Source: Teichococcus aerophilus (lineage in GTDB: Bacteria; Pseudomonadota; Alphaproteobacteria; Acetobacterales; Acetobacteraceae). From it: a stretch of 47,155 bases of DNA. This document shows positions 8,189-16,688 of this stretch, piece after piece. How positions within the stretch are numbered: position 1 is the first letter of the stretch; every line of letters starts with the position of its first letter. The translations under genes and the position numbers were made by a program. The notes below the pieces were generated by a model, which was not told the DNA's origin, did no database searches, and saw only the letters and a list, made by a program, of their open reading frames with translations. Where the stretch lies: contig NZ_JACTVA010000044.1 in NCBI RefSeq assembly GCF_014490485.1, positions 1-47,155 of the forward strand, in the 5' to 3' direction.

Positions 8189-8535
8189 GGCAGTCTCTCC
8201 GTGCTCTTCCAGGCGCCCCTGGGCCTCGGCACGGGGGCATGAATGACCCCCTGAATAGACGATGCGACCGGGCGGCACATCCCTGCAATCGCTCGCAGTG
8301 TCCGGCTCACGGCTTCGGCATCTGGATTGATCTGGGGGAGCGTAAGGGAAGGTCACTTCCGGGACTTGAGCGGTTTCCAGCATACACGGTGTGGATTCTG
8401 CGCTGGAGCAACCTGTGTGCCGGTTTGGCAGAACACCGGCGTCCGGTCTTGCGGCCGACGCCAATCGCGGCGCACTGGCTACCGCTTACGCAAAGAAAAA
8501 GGCCTGGGGATGTGCTCCCCAGGCCTGTCCAGGCT
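8189..8535. other. Intergenic region
   Basis: About 350 bp between two minus-strand genes. The right part holds the terminator of the Tim44-like gene. The left part should hold the promoter of the membrane protein-lipid kinase operon. Open frames here have no ribosome site. Confidence 0.5.
8491..8525 (-). terminator. Intrinsic terminator of the Tim44-like gene
   Basis: A perfect 10-bp stem, GGCCTGGGGA (8501-8510) with TCCCCAGGCC (8516-8525), is followed on the minus strand by TTTTTCTTTG. It begins 11 bases past the stop codon. The stem resembles the repeat-family hairpins but lacks their flanks. Confidence 0.85.
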
Positions 8536-9522
8536 TCAGCTCGCCTGCTGCACGGCGGAGACGCGCCAGGCGCCGCCACCCTGGCGGGCGAAGGTCCACA
8601 GCTCCGTCACCGTCTGGCGGCGCTCCGGGTCGCCCTCGACCACCGCGTGGGTGGAGAGATCGCGCGTCACGTCCACCAGGCTGAAGCGCATGGCGACCGT
8701 GGCGTACTCGGTCGAACCCTCGCGCCAGGCTTCGGACAGGTCGCCCTGCTCCAGCTGCACGTCGCGCGTCTCGTTGTGCCAGTTGCGGCTGGCAAGGTCG
8801 CGCAGGTCGTTGGCGAAGTAGCCAGCCATCTCCGGCGTCGCCAGGCGGCCCAGCGCGGCTTCATCGCGGCGGGACCAGGCGGCGTTCACCTCCTTCAGCG
8901 TCCGCTCGAAGGCGGTGAAATCGGCGTCGGTGACCTGGATGGGGCTGGTGGCCACCGGGGCGCTGCCGCCACCATAGCCGCCGGCCGCCGGGTTGGTCGC
9001 CTGGCGGGCATAGGTGTTGCCCATCGGGCCGGCCGCGCCGCCCATGGCCGCACGCGGATTGGGGCCGCCGGCCATGGCGGGCTGGTTGCGCTGGCGCACC
9101 AGCTTCATGATGAAGCGCACGGCGAACACTACCAGCGCCACCTGCAGCAGCAGGCCCAGCAGGCCAGCGAAGCCGCTGATGCCACCGAACAGGCCGTTGC
9201 CGAACAGCAGGCCACCCAGGCCCACGCCGATCAGGCCGCCCATCATGCCGGCCATGAAGCCGCCGCCGAAGCGGCTGCCCTGCGCCTGCGGCACCGCCTG
9301 ACCCGGCGTGACCGGCGCGGCGGGGCGGGTGGGCTGCGTCGCGGTGCGGTCCATCTGGCTGGGCGCGGTCGGGGCCGTGCGGGTGGCGGGCGGGGCGCTA
9401 TAGGTACGGCTGCCGCGGCTGCCGGAGCTGAAGCCACCACCCGGCCGTGCATCGGCCATGGCGGGCGCCAGCACGAAGGCCAGGGCCGCGATTGCGGTCA
9501 GGAAACGGGCTTGGCGTCGCAT
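8536..9522 (-). CDS. Tim44-like domain protein
   Basis: A 328-residue protein with a signal peptide or anchor (about residues 1-26, ending APAMADARPGG), a Ser/Thr/Pro-rich stretch to about 90, a Gly- and Met-rich hydrophobic region (FGNGLFGGISGFAGLLGLL, then a membrane helix), and a C-terminal Tim44-like domain of about 120 residues (DADFTAFERTLKEVNAAWSRRD; WTFARQGGGAWRVSAVQ). Tim44-domain proteins of alphaproteobacteria are membrane-linked and of uncertain role, related to mitochondrial Tim44. The ATG at 9522 has GGAGA 7 bases upstream. An ATG at 9543 would add seven residues. Confidence 0.85.
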   Translation of the reverse strand: MRRQARFLTAIAALAFVLAPAMADARPGGGFSSGSRGSRTYSAPPATRTAPTAPSQMDRTATQPTRPAAPVTPGQAVPQAQGSRFGGGFMAGMMGGLIGVGLGGLLFGNGLFGGISGFAGLLGLLLQVALVVFAVRFIMKLVRQRNQPAMAGGPNPRAAMGGAAGPMGNTYARQATNPAAGGYGGGSAPVATSPIQVTDADFTAFERTLKEVNAAWSRRDEAALGRLATPEMAGYFANDLRDLASRNWHNETRDVQLEQGDLSEAWREGSTEYATVAMRFSLVDVTRDLSTHAVVEGDPERRQTVTELWTFARQGGGAWRVSAVQQAS

Positions 9523-9758
9523 GATGGGTCTCCGGTAGTCCATGATTTGTCCATGATATAGTAATGTTAGGGCCCAACGCCAATGCAGCCCCGCGTCGCA
9601 TCTGCAAGATGTCGTGCGCTCGGGGCGTTTTCCCAGGCCTCCGGGACCTGTGGACCCGTGTCTTTTCAAGGATCTGAGGGAGTGGCTGAGCCGGGGCGGA
9701 CAATCTGCTGCGAGCCGGATTCGCGGCAGGTGCGAGTGGGCCGCGCTGTTCGGTGGGA

Positions 9759-10007
9759 GGAAGGCCGGGGAAGAATTCCCCGGACCGCTTCTTTTTTTCT
9801 GCGAGTTTGGTGGAGCGCCTCAGAATCTGGGCCGACGCTGCTTGATGATTTGATCATGGGCCACGCCGGTTGAACCCTCATGCGCCGGAGGTCCAGAACT
9901 TCCGGCGCACCCAGCCGTCTCTCAGACCAGACTTCTCAACGGCCGCACCGGCAAAACCCGAAAAAAGAAAGAAGGGGGCCGGGGAATTCCTTCCCCGGCC
10001 CCCTTCC
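9759..10007. repeat. Hairpin-ended intergenic element, copy 3
   Basis: About 249 bp. Left end GGAAGG, CCGGGGAA (9765-9772), GAA, TTCCCCGG (9776-9783), then a T-rich tract. Right end: a perfect 13-bp stem, GGGGGCCGGGGAA (9974-9986) with TTCCCCGGCCCCC (9991-10003), loop TTCC. The central palindrome is TGCGCCGGAGGT (9881-9892) with ACTTCCGGCGCA (9898-9909), one mismatch. The interior is the reverse complement of copies 4 and 5 (TGATGATTTGATCATGGGCC). The right end, read on the minus strand, is hairpin then TTCTTTCTTTTTTC, a strong terminator 8 bases after bphP. Confidence 0.8.
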
Positions 10008-10015
10008 CATCGCAC

Positions 10016-12592
10016 TCACCCCAGCCGGCGTGTCAGGGCCACGCGGATATCCGCCTGGGTGTAGGGCTTCTTGATGACCACCGACTTGCGAAAGCGTTCG
10101 GGGAAGGCGCTGGTCTCGCCGTAGCCGGTGGCGAAGACGAAGGGGATGCCGCGGGCGGAGAGGGCATCGGCCACCGGGAAGCTGTTTTCCCGGCCCAGGT
10201 TCATGTCCAGCAGCGCGATATCCGGCGGTTCCCGCGCGATGATCTGCAGGGCGGATTGCACGCCCGAGGCCACTTCGACTTCTTTGGCCCCCATGCGGCG
10301 CAGTTGGTCCTCCGCGTCCATAGCGATCAGCAGGTTGTCCTCCACCAGCAGCACGCGGCGGGGGATGGGCGTCTCCTCCGCCTCCGGCACCATGGCGGGC
10401 TTCGGCGTCACGTGGGCGGAGGCCTCGGCCAGGTGGACATGGACGGCGGGCAGCACGAACCGGGCCTCGATACCGGCCAGGGCGTAGCGCAGTTCGGCCT
10501 CGCCCTTCAGGTCGTGCGGCACGGCGCGTTCGATGATGGTGGTGCCGAAGCCCTTGCGGCTGGGCGGCTTCACCGGCGGGCCGCCTTCCTCCGTCCAGAG
10601 GATTTCCAGGCTGCCGTCTTCCAGCGGCGTCCAGCGGATGCGGATGGTGCCGTGGCTGTCGCACAGCGCGCCGTACTTCGCGGCGTTGGTCATCATCTCG
10701 TGCATCACCAGCGCCAGGGTGGTGTGCGCCTGCGGCTCCAGCAGCACTGGCGGGCCTTCCAGGATGACGCGGTCGGCCTTGGCTTCCAGGTAGGCGGCGG
10801 CCTCGGCCAGCACCAGGTCGGCCAGCGGCGCGGGCTGCCACTTGTCGGCGGTGATCTGGTCGTGCGCGCGGGCCAGGGCCTGGATGCGGCCGCCGATCAT
10901 CGCCGCGAACTCCTCGACCGTCGCCGCATGGTCACGGCTCTGCCCGACCAGGCCACGGATCAGGCCGAGGATGTTGCGGACGCGGTGGTTCAGCTCCGCG
11001 ATGAGGATTTCCTGCCGTTCCTGGGAGGCGCGGCGCTCCCGCTCCGCCATGTCGGCCAGTTGCAGCACCACTTCCAGCAGGGTGATGCGGACGCGCTCGG
11101 CCATCTGCATGTCGCTGTCGGTCCAGGGCTGGCACTGGCCCTCTACCGTCTGGCGCCAGGCGGCGAAGCTCTTGCGCGGCGTCAGCCGTACGCCGTTGGG
11201 CCCGACGGCCATCGGCTTGTTCGGGTCGCCGGCCCAGGTGACGGAGCGGGAGACCTCCCGCCGGAAGAACACCAGGTAGTCGCGCGGCCCGCGGGAGAGC
11301 GGGATGGCGAGGATGCCGGCGGCGCGGTCCGCATAGTCGCGGGCCGGGGCGTGCACCTCGCCCAGGTTGTAGGTGGAATAGATGCTGCCGGAGGCGGTGC
11401 GGTTGAGGAACCGCACCAGCCCGGCGAATTCCTCGGTGCTCGGCGTGTGGCCGCGGAGCGCGGTGCCGCCGGCACTCCACAGGCCGATACCGTCGCAGGG
11501 CAGGACCTCGCCCAGCATGTCCAGGAAGTCGGTGAGGGAGCGGGTGCCCGGGCGCATGGCGCCGAGCGAGGCCATCAGGCGGTTATGGACCTTGTTGGCC
11601 TCGGCCACGCGCGCCAGCTCGGCATCCCGTTCCCGGCTTTCCAGCAGCAGGGAGAAGATCTGGCCGAACAACTCGGCGGCGGTGCGGCGCTCGAAGGCCA
11701 GGCGCAGTGGCTCGTTGTGGTGGCAGGCGATCAGCCCCCACAGCTTGCCCTTGCGGATCACGGAGATCGACATGGAGGCGTGCACCCCCATGTTGCCGAG
11801 ATACTCGATATGGATGGGCGAGACGCTGCGCAGCACGCTGATGGAGAGATCCAGCGGCTTGCCGCGCGAATCGAGCTGCGGCACCAGCGGCACCGGCTCG
11901 GCCTTGATGTCGCCGATCAGCCGCAGCCAGTTGCGCTCGTACAGCAGCCGCGCCTGCTTCGGGATGTCCGAGGCCGGGAAGCGCAGGCCGAGGAAGGAGC
12001 TGAGGAAGCTGGCGGCGGATTCCGCGATAACCTCGCCCGCGCCGTCATGGTCGAAGCGGTAGAGCATGACGCGGTGGAAGCCGGTCAGGCCACGGATCTG
12101 CCGCACGGCTTCCCGGCACAGGCCCTCGAAGCCTTCTGCCTGATGCAGCCGGGCGATCATGCCGCGCACGGTGGTGCCGGCTTCCAGCCCGTCCTCCAGG
12201 TCCGATGGCTCGGCCTCGATGACGATGGTGTCCTCCACCATGTGGATGGCGAGGTCGTAGGGCACGCCGCCATCCTGCAGCGGCACGCCGAACAGCCGTT
12301 CCATGGCGTTGGGGCCGCGCAGCAGGTGCAGGCGGCCGCCGATATCGTGCATCGCCTTATGGCTCAGCACGTCGTTCAGCAACTCGCCCAGCAGGTCGTC
12401 CGGCTCACGGCCGAGATGCGCGCCGATATTCGCGGAGACGCGGCGGATGCGCCAATCGTCGGAGGTCGCGATCAGGCAACCGGTGGGCTGGATGGCGCCG
12501 AGGAGATGGATCGGCTCCCGCTCGCAATTGGTAAGGTCGATCTGCTCGTTCAGTGCGAATTCGGCGGCGGGAATGATAGGGCTGTCAGACAT
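10016..12592 (-). CDS. bphP: Bacteriophytochrome hybrid histidine kinase (PAS-GAF-PHY-HWE kinase-REC)
   Basis: An 858-residue cytoplasmic red/far-red photoreceptor. The N-terminal PAS domain carries Cys23 in DLTNCEREPIHLLG, the position where bacteriophytochromes bind biliverdin. The GAF domain has RFPASDIPKQARLLY and HIEYLGNMGVHASMS. A PHY domain follows. The kinase is of the HWE type (ELNHRVRNILG with His536; ATPase part with HEMMTNAAKYGAL and WTEEGGPPV...KGFGTTIIE). A C-terminal receiver domain contains VEDN, phosphoacceptor Asp796 (LLDMNLG) and KKPY. The gene overlaps the 3' end of the heme oxygenase gene by 8 bases, so sensor and chromophore synthesis are coupled. The partner regulator is not in the window. 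Confidence 0.93.
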   Translation of the reverse strand: MSDSPIIPAAEFALNEQIDLTNCEREPIHLLGAIQPTGCLIATSDDWRIRRVSANIGAHLGREPDDLLGELLNDVLSHKAMHDIGGRLHLLRGPNAMERLFGVPLQDGGVPYDLAIHMVEDTIVIEAEPSDLEDGLEAGTTVRGMIARLHQAEGFEGLCREAVRQIRGLTGFHRVMLYRFDHDGAGEVIAESAASFLSSFLGLRFPASDIPKQARLLYERNWLRLIGDIKAEPVPLVPQLDSRGKPLDLSISVLRSVSPIHIEYLGNMGVHASMSISVIRKGKLWGLIACHHNEPLRLAFERRTAAELFGQIFSLLLESRERDAELARVAEANKVHNRLMASLGAMRPGTRSLTDFLDMLGEVLPCDGIGLWSAGGTALRGHTPSTEEFAGLVRFLNRTASGSIYSTYNLGEVHAPARDYADRAAGILAIPLSRGPRDYLVFFRREVSRSVTWAGDPNKPMAVGPNGVRLTPRKSFAAWRQTVEGQCQPWTDSDMQMAERVRITLLEVVLQLADMAERERRASQERQEILIAELNHRVRNILGLIRGLVGQSRDHAATVEEFAAMIGGRIQALARAHDQITADKWQPAPLADLVLAEAAAYLEAKADRVILEGPPVLLEPQAHTTLALVMHEMMTNAAKYGALCDSHGTIRIRWTPLEDGSLEILWTEEGGPPVKPPSRKGFGTTIIERAVPHDLKGEAELRYALAGIEARFVLPAVHVHLAEASAHVTPKPAMVPEAEETPIPRRVLLVEDNLLIAMDAEDQLRRMGAKEVEVASGVQSALQIIAREPPDIALLDMNLGRENSFPVADALSARGIPFVFATGYGETSAFPERFRKSVVIKKPYTQADIRVALTRRLG

Positions 12593-13217
12593 GCAGAGCC
12601 TGGCCTTCCGTGGCCTGAATGGAGGCGCGGCCGTCACGCGGCGCTTCGGCGGGAGCCTCGGCGGCCAATGCGGCGTGGAAATGGCGGAATGCGGCACGGG
12701 CGCCTTCGGCGGCCTCGGGCCAGCGCGCGGGGTCGGCCAGCCGCGCTTCCAGGCAAGCGAGGAAGGCGGGCCAGCCGGCCTTGTGGCCTAGATAGGCGGT
12801 CGCGGCGGCCATGGCGGGGTCGGCGGCTTCCCGCACCTGGCGCAGCAGCATGCCATTGCCGAAGCGGGACCCCTCCAGCACATAAGCGGCACCCAGCGCC
12901 GCGGCCTCGCCCGGCGGCAGGGTAGCCGGGGCGGCGGGGGGCGGAGCCTCGCCCAGCGCGGCGAGGTCGGCGGCCAAGGCGGCGCGGCGGCTGCGGGCCG
13001 GCCAGTCCGGCACCAGGGTGGCAATGCCGGCGGCTTCCAGGGCGTGCTCGACCCCAGGCAGTGCCCGTGCATGCGCCCGGAGGAAACGGCGGTATCCCTC
13101 GACGTCGCTGAGGCTGAAGCCGGAGCCCAGGCCATCGACCTCCTCATGGAGGGCGCGCGTGGCGTCCCGGAGGTGCCAGCGGATGCCTTGGGGCGCGGTG
13201 TCCGTCTCGTGAGCCAT
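12585..13217 (-). CDS. bphO: Biliverdin-producing heme oxygenase
   Basis: A 210-residue soluble protein of the bacterial heme oxygenase family, which cleaves heme to biliverdin, CO and iron. The region RDATRALHEEVDGLG contains His24, in the usual place for the proximal heme ligand. GAAYVLEGSRFGNGMLLRQV matches the distal-helix area of BphO-type enzymes (Gly-rich, EGSxxG). The ATG at 13217 gives MAHETDTAPQGIRWH. The stop overlaps the bphP start, so biliverdin is made in step with its apoprotein. Longer starts upstream run into noncoding sequence. Confidence 0.9.
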   Translation of the reverse strand: MAHETDTAPQGIRWHLRDATRALHEEVDGLGSGFSLSDVEGYRRFLRAHARALPGVEHALEAAGIATLVPDWPARSRRAALAADLAALGEAPPPAAPATLPPGEAAALGAAYVLEGSRFGNGMLLRQVREAADPAMAAATAYLGHKAGWPAFLACLEARLADPARWPEAAEGARAAFRHFHAALAAEAPAEAPRDGRASIQATEGQALHV

Positions 13218-13557
13218 GCGGGTCGGGGCTTTCCTTCGATTCAAAGGGCGCGCGAATGCAGCGCCGGCGTGGAAGGCGCCCGGCCGGGCGCCTGTTTGGG
13301 GCGGATGGTTGATAGGCCAGCCTGGGCACCGATGCAGCGCACAAAGCCGGCAAGGCATGGCCTGCATGATACAGCGTGGTGGCAACGGCGTACAAATCCC
13401 GGCTCCCGCTCAAGGTTGCACGCAAAGCCGTGCTTGGGGCTTCCGGCGTGCGGGGTGGCGCGGCGCTGCCCGCGTCACCATCTTGAGCCGGGCGCTTGCT
13501 TTGCGCTTGCGGGGCCTGCCCCCGCCTGTTTCCCACCCGACGCGTCAGGATGCGCCC
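13218..13557. other. Divergent promoter region, bphO / patatin-like gene
   Basis: About 340 bp between genes transcribed outward. It must carry promoters in both directions. I could not single out a convincing -35/-10 pair or operator, and no RNA gene is visible. Confidence 0.5.
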
Positions 13558-14727
13558 ATGGACGAGCACAGCCACCCGCCGAGCGCGACAGAGCGCGACG
13601 ACCCCTGGCGGCCGCAGGGCTGCCGGCGCGTTGCCCTGGTGTTGCAGGGCGGTGGCGCGCTGGGGGCGTACCAGGCCGGGGTGTACGAGGCGATGGAGGA
13701 AGCCGGCATCGGGCTGGACTGGATCGCCGGTGTCTCGATCGGCGCCATCAACGGTTCGCTGATGGCCGGCAACCCGCCGGAGCGGCGGCTGGCGGCCCTG
13801 CGCGCGTTCTGGGACACCGTAACCAACGAGCGGCTGTGGCCGCCGGGGGTGGAACTGCATGGCGGGGACCTGGCGCGGCAGTGGCGGCACGAGGCCTCGG
13901 CGGCGCTGACGATGGCGCTGGGGCAGCCTGGCTTCTTCAAGCCCAACCTGCCCAGCCCGTGGTTCTCCACCGCCGGCTCCCCCACCGCCACCGCCTTCTA
14001 CGACACCGCCCCGCTGCGGCAGACGCTGCGCCGGCTGGTGGATTTCGACCGGCTGAACGATGGCCGCATCCGCTTCTCGGTCGGCGCGGTGAATGTCGGC
14101 AGCGGCAATTTCGCGTTTTTCGACAGTGCGCGGATGCAGATCACGGAGGACCACATCCTGGCCTCCGGCGCGCTGCCACCGGCTTTCCCGATGATCCGGG
14201 TGGGCACGGACGACTACTGGGATGGCGGCCTCGTCTCCAACACCCCTTTGCAGCACCTGCTGGACAATCTGGAGGGGCACAACACCCTGGCCTTCCAGGT
14301 GGACCTGTTCAGCGCGCGCGGCGCCATCCCGCGCAGCATGCCGGCGGTGATGTCCCGCCAGAAGGACATCCAGTACAGTAGCCGCACCCGGCTGGTGACC
14401 GATGCGTATCGCCGCATCCGCTCGCTGGAGCGGGACCTGCAGCGGGCGCTGGACATGGTGCCGGAGGAGCGGCTGGACGACCGCCAGCGGGACCTGAAGC
14501 GCCGGCTGGCAAGGATGCCGGAAGTGGTGATCCTGCAGATGATCTACCAGCAGCAGACGCATGAGGGGCAGGCGAAGGATTACGAGTTCTCCACCACCGC
14601 CATGCGGGAGCACTGGCGCAGCGGGCTGGAGGATACCCGCGCCACCCTGCGCCAGGGCCACTGGCTGGCGATGCCGCCGCCGGGCAGTGAAATTGTGGTG
14701 CACGACGTGCACCGGACGCCCGCCTGA
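13558..14727 (+). CDS. Patatin-like phospholipase with DUF3734-type C-terminus
   Basis: A 389-residue predicted acyl hydrolase. The patatin fold shows the oxyanion loop LQGGGALGAYQAGV, the nucleophile elbow GVSIG (Ser60) and the catalytic Asp222 in DDYWDGGLVSNTP. The C-terminal third, with RSLERDLQRALDMVP and REHWRSGLEDTRATL, resembles DUF3734, which often follows bacterial patatin domains. No signal peptide is seen, so it probably acts in the cytoplasm or at the inner membrane face. The ATG at 13558 has an AGGA about 8 bases upstream. It faces away from bphO-bphP. Confidence 0.9.
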   Translation: MDEHSHPPSATERDDPWRPQGCRRVALVLQGGGALGAYQAGVYEAMEEAGIGLDWIAGVSIGAINGSLMAGNPPERRLAALRAFWDTVTNERLWPPGVELHGGDLARQWRHEASAALTMALGQPGFFKPNLPSPWFSTAGSPTATAFYDTAPLRQTLRRLVDFDRLNDGRIRFSVGAVNVGSGNFAFFDSARMQITEDHILASGALPPAFPMIRVGTDDYWDGGLVSNTPLQHLLDNLEGHNTLAFQVDLFSARGAIPRSMPAVMSRQKDIQYSSRTRLVTDAYRRIRSLERDLQRALDMVPEERLDDRQRDLKRRLARMPEVVILQMIYQQQTHEGQAKDYEFSTTAMREHWRSGLEDTRATLRQGHWLAMPPPGSEIVVHDVHRTPA

Positions 14728-14739
14728 GCGTTGTGCCCG

Positions 14740-14795
14740 GGATCACGATGCCATGTTCCGCCGGCCTCGTGATCCGGCTGTCCGGCCCGGACAGC
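14740..14795 (+). terminator. Tandem hairpins after the patatin-like gene
   Basis: Two perfect stems in a row: GGATCACGA (14740-14748) with TCGTGATCC (14767-14775), then GCTGTCCG (14777-14784) with CGGACAGC (14788-14795). No T tract follows, so termination is uncertain. They may act as RNA stabilisers or attenuators before the next gene. Confidence 0.35.
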
Positions 14796-14845
14796 ACCCT
14801 GGACAGCCTCTATGACGACCACGCTTTGTACGATTGGACGCCCCG

Positions 14846-15304
14846 ATGGCCCTGCTGCTGAACATCCTCTGGAACGTGCCCGGCCTGGGCTTCATCCCGG
14901 CCCTGATGTGGCTGTTGGCATCCGTGGTGATGGCGCTGACCATTGTCGGCCTGCCCTGGGCGCGGGCCTGTCTGATGATGGCCGGCTACAGCTTCCTGCC
15001 CTTCGGCAACACGCTGGTGACCAAGGAGGAGCTGACCGGGCGCCCCACCCTGGGCAGCGGCCCGCTGGGCTTCGTGGCCAACGTGCTGTGGTTCGTGTTG
15101 GCGGGCATCTGGCTGTGCCTCAGCCATTTGGCGCTGGCGGCGGCGGCGGCCGTCACCATCATCGGCCTGCCCTTCGCCTGGGCGCATCTGAAGCTGGCCG
15201 GGGCGGCGCTGTTCCCGGTGGGCAAGCGTGTGGTGCCGAATGCGGTGGGCGATGCCATCGCGCTCGGCCGCGGGCAGTCGGTGCTGGACCGGGTGCGGCG
15301 CTGA
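14846..15304 (+). CDS. YccF-domain inner membrane protein
   Basis: A 152-residue membrane protein with an internal duplication typical of YccF (DUF307). Each half has a hydrophobic segment ending in a matching motif (ALTIVGLPWARACLMMAGYS...FLPFG and TIIGLPFAWAHLKLAGAALFPVG). Function is unknown. A TTG at 14834 would add four residues. I chose the ATG at 14846, though the ribosome site is poor. The flavin oxidase gene starts 3 bases after the stop, so the two are cotranscribed. Confidence 0.85.
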   Translation: MALLLNILWNVPGLGFIPALMWLLASVVMALTIVGLPWARACLMMAGYSFLPFGNTLVTKEELTGRPTLGSGPLGFVANVLWFVLAGIWLCLSHLALAAAAAVTIIGLPFAWAHLKLAGAALFPVGKRVVPNAVGDAIALGRGQSVLDRVRR

Positions 15305-15307
15305 GCG

Positions 15308-16666
15308 ATGCCTGAACAGCCTGCTTCCCCTGTCGAGGCCAGCCTGGACGCCACCCGGGATGTGCCTGGGGCCGTCGCCGGTGCGCCGGTTGTGGACGTG
15401 GACGTGCTGGTGGTGGGGGCGGGTGCCGCCGGCATCGCCGCCGCGCGGGCGCTGCGCCAGGCCAACCTGACCTGCCGGGTGCTGGAGGCACGGGCCCGCC
15501 CGGGCGGCCGCGCCTGGACCGATTCGGCCACCCTGGCCGCGCCGTTCGACCTGGGCGCCACCTGGCTGCACGCCGCCAACCGCAACCCGCTGCGCCCGCT
15601 GGCCGAGGCGATGGGGATGGTGCCGTTCGACCACGGTGCCCACCGCATCTCCGCCTGCTTCGACGCCGGCCAGAAGGTGGGCGCGGCGGAGATGGCGGCC
15701 TATGACGCGGTATGGGAAGGCTTCCACGCCCGGCTGGCGGCGACGCCGGTGCAGGTGGGGGACAGTGCCGCCGCCCTGGCCGCGCGGGCCGGTTTCGGCA
15801 CCGGCTACTGGGATGCCACCGTGGCGCATTGGGAAGGGCCGGTGATCTGCGCCGCGCCGCTCGCCTCCATGGATGCGCGGGATTACCTGGATACCCAGCT
15901 GGAACCGCCGGACCTGCTGCTGCCGGAGGGCGCGGGCACCCTGCTGGCGCGGCTGGCCGAGGGCCTGAACATCACCTACGGCGCGGTGGTGACGCGGGTG
16001 GAATGGGGCGGCGCGTCGGTGGTGGCGGAGGGCGATTTCGGCCGCATCCGCGCCCGCGCCATCATCGTGACGGTGCCGACCGCCGTGCTGGCGGCGGGCG
16101 CCATCCGCTTCGACCCGCCGCTGCCGGTGGCGACGGAGCAGGCGCTGCACGACCTGCCGCTGGGGCTGCTGACCAAGATCGGCCTGCGCGCCGCAGGCGA
16201 CGACCGGCTGGACCTGCCGCCTTTCGCCGCGCTGGAGCGCCGGGTGGAGCGGGAGGAAGAAGCGGCGATGACCGCCATCGCCTGGCCCTTCGGCCATGAC
16301 CACCTGATGGGCTTCGTCGGCGGCAGTGCCGCCTGGGCGCTCTCGGCGGAAGGGCCGGATGCCACCGTGGCCTTTGCCATGGAGGAACTGGCGCGCAATT
16401 TCGGCAGCCGGGCCGCCGCCGCCATCCGCCGCCGTGGCGCCCTGGTCAGTGACTGGGGGCGGGACCCGTTCTCCCTCGGCGCCTACAGCCACGCGCTGCC
16501 GGGGCGGGCCGCAGCGCGCGGCGTGCTGGCGGCGCCGCTGGCGGAGGGGCGGCTGTGCTTCGCGGGCGAGGCCTGCCACCCCAGCCTGGCCGCCACCCTC
16601 GGCGGTGCGTGGGAGAGCGGGGCGGCGGCCGCTTGGCACGCGCGGCTCGCCTCGGCGGCGGGATGA
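15308..16666 (+). CDS. FAD-dependent amine oxidase-family protein
   Basis: A 452-residue flavoprotein of the monoamine oxidase family. A dinucleotide-binding motif, VVGAGAAGIAAARAL, near residue 37 is followed by LEARARPGGRAWT and DLGATWLHA, and the C-terminal FAD contact is CFAGEACHPSLAATLGGAWESG. The first 33 residues are a low-complexity leader without a clear signal peptide. These enzymes oxidise amines, polyamines or amino acids with O2, and the substrate cannot be read from sequence. The gene lies 3 bases after yccF and 22 bases before the Mla-type permease, so read-through into that operon is possible. Confidence 0.87.
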   Translation: MPEQPASPVEASLDATRDVPGAVAGAPVVDVDVLVVGAGAAGIAAARALRQANLTCRVLEARARPGGRAWTDSATLAAPFDLGATWLHAANRNPLRPLAEAMGMVPFDHGAHRISACFDAGQKVGAAEMAAYDAVWEGFHARLAATPVQVGDSAAALAARAGFGTGYWDATVAHWEGPVICAAPLASMDARDYLDTQLEPPDLLLPEGAGTLLARLAEGLNITYGAVVTRVEWGGASVVAEGDFGRIRARAIIVTVPTAVLAAGAIRFDPPLPVATEQALHDLPLGLLTKIGLRAAGDDRLDLPPFAALERRVEREEEAAMTAIAWPFGHDHLMGFVGGSAAWALSAEGPDATVAFAMEELARNFGSRAAAAIRRRGALVSDWGRDPFSLGAYSHALPGRAAARGVLAAPLAEGRLCFAGEACHPSLAATLGGAWESGAAAAWHARLASAAG

Positions 16667-16688
16667 CGCTATTGCGGCGCGGAAACAG

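Noticed and set aside
8501-8525. The terminator after the Tim44-like gene as another repeat-family end
   Set aside because: The stem GGCCTGGGGA/TCCCCAGGCC is similar, but the GGAAGG/CCTTCC border and element interior are missing, so it is treated as an ordinary terminator.
10256-12925. An 889-codon open frame on the plus strand opposite bphP and bphO
   Set aside because: It is the mirror of the high GC3 of the real genes. The translation is rich in His, Gln, Gly and Arg with no domain, and no ribosome site is present.
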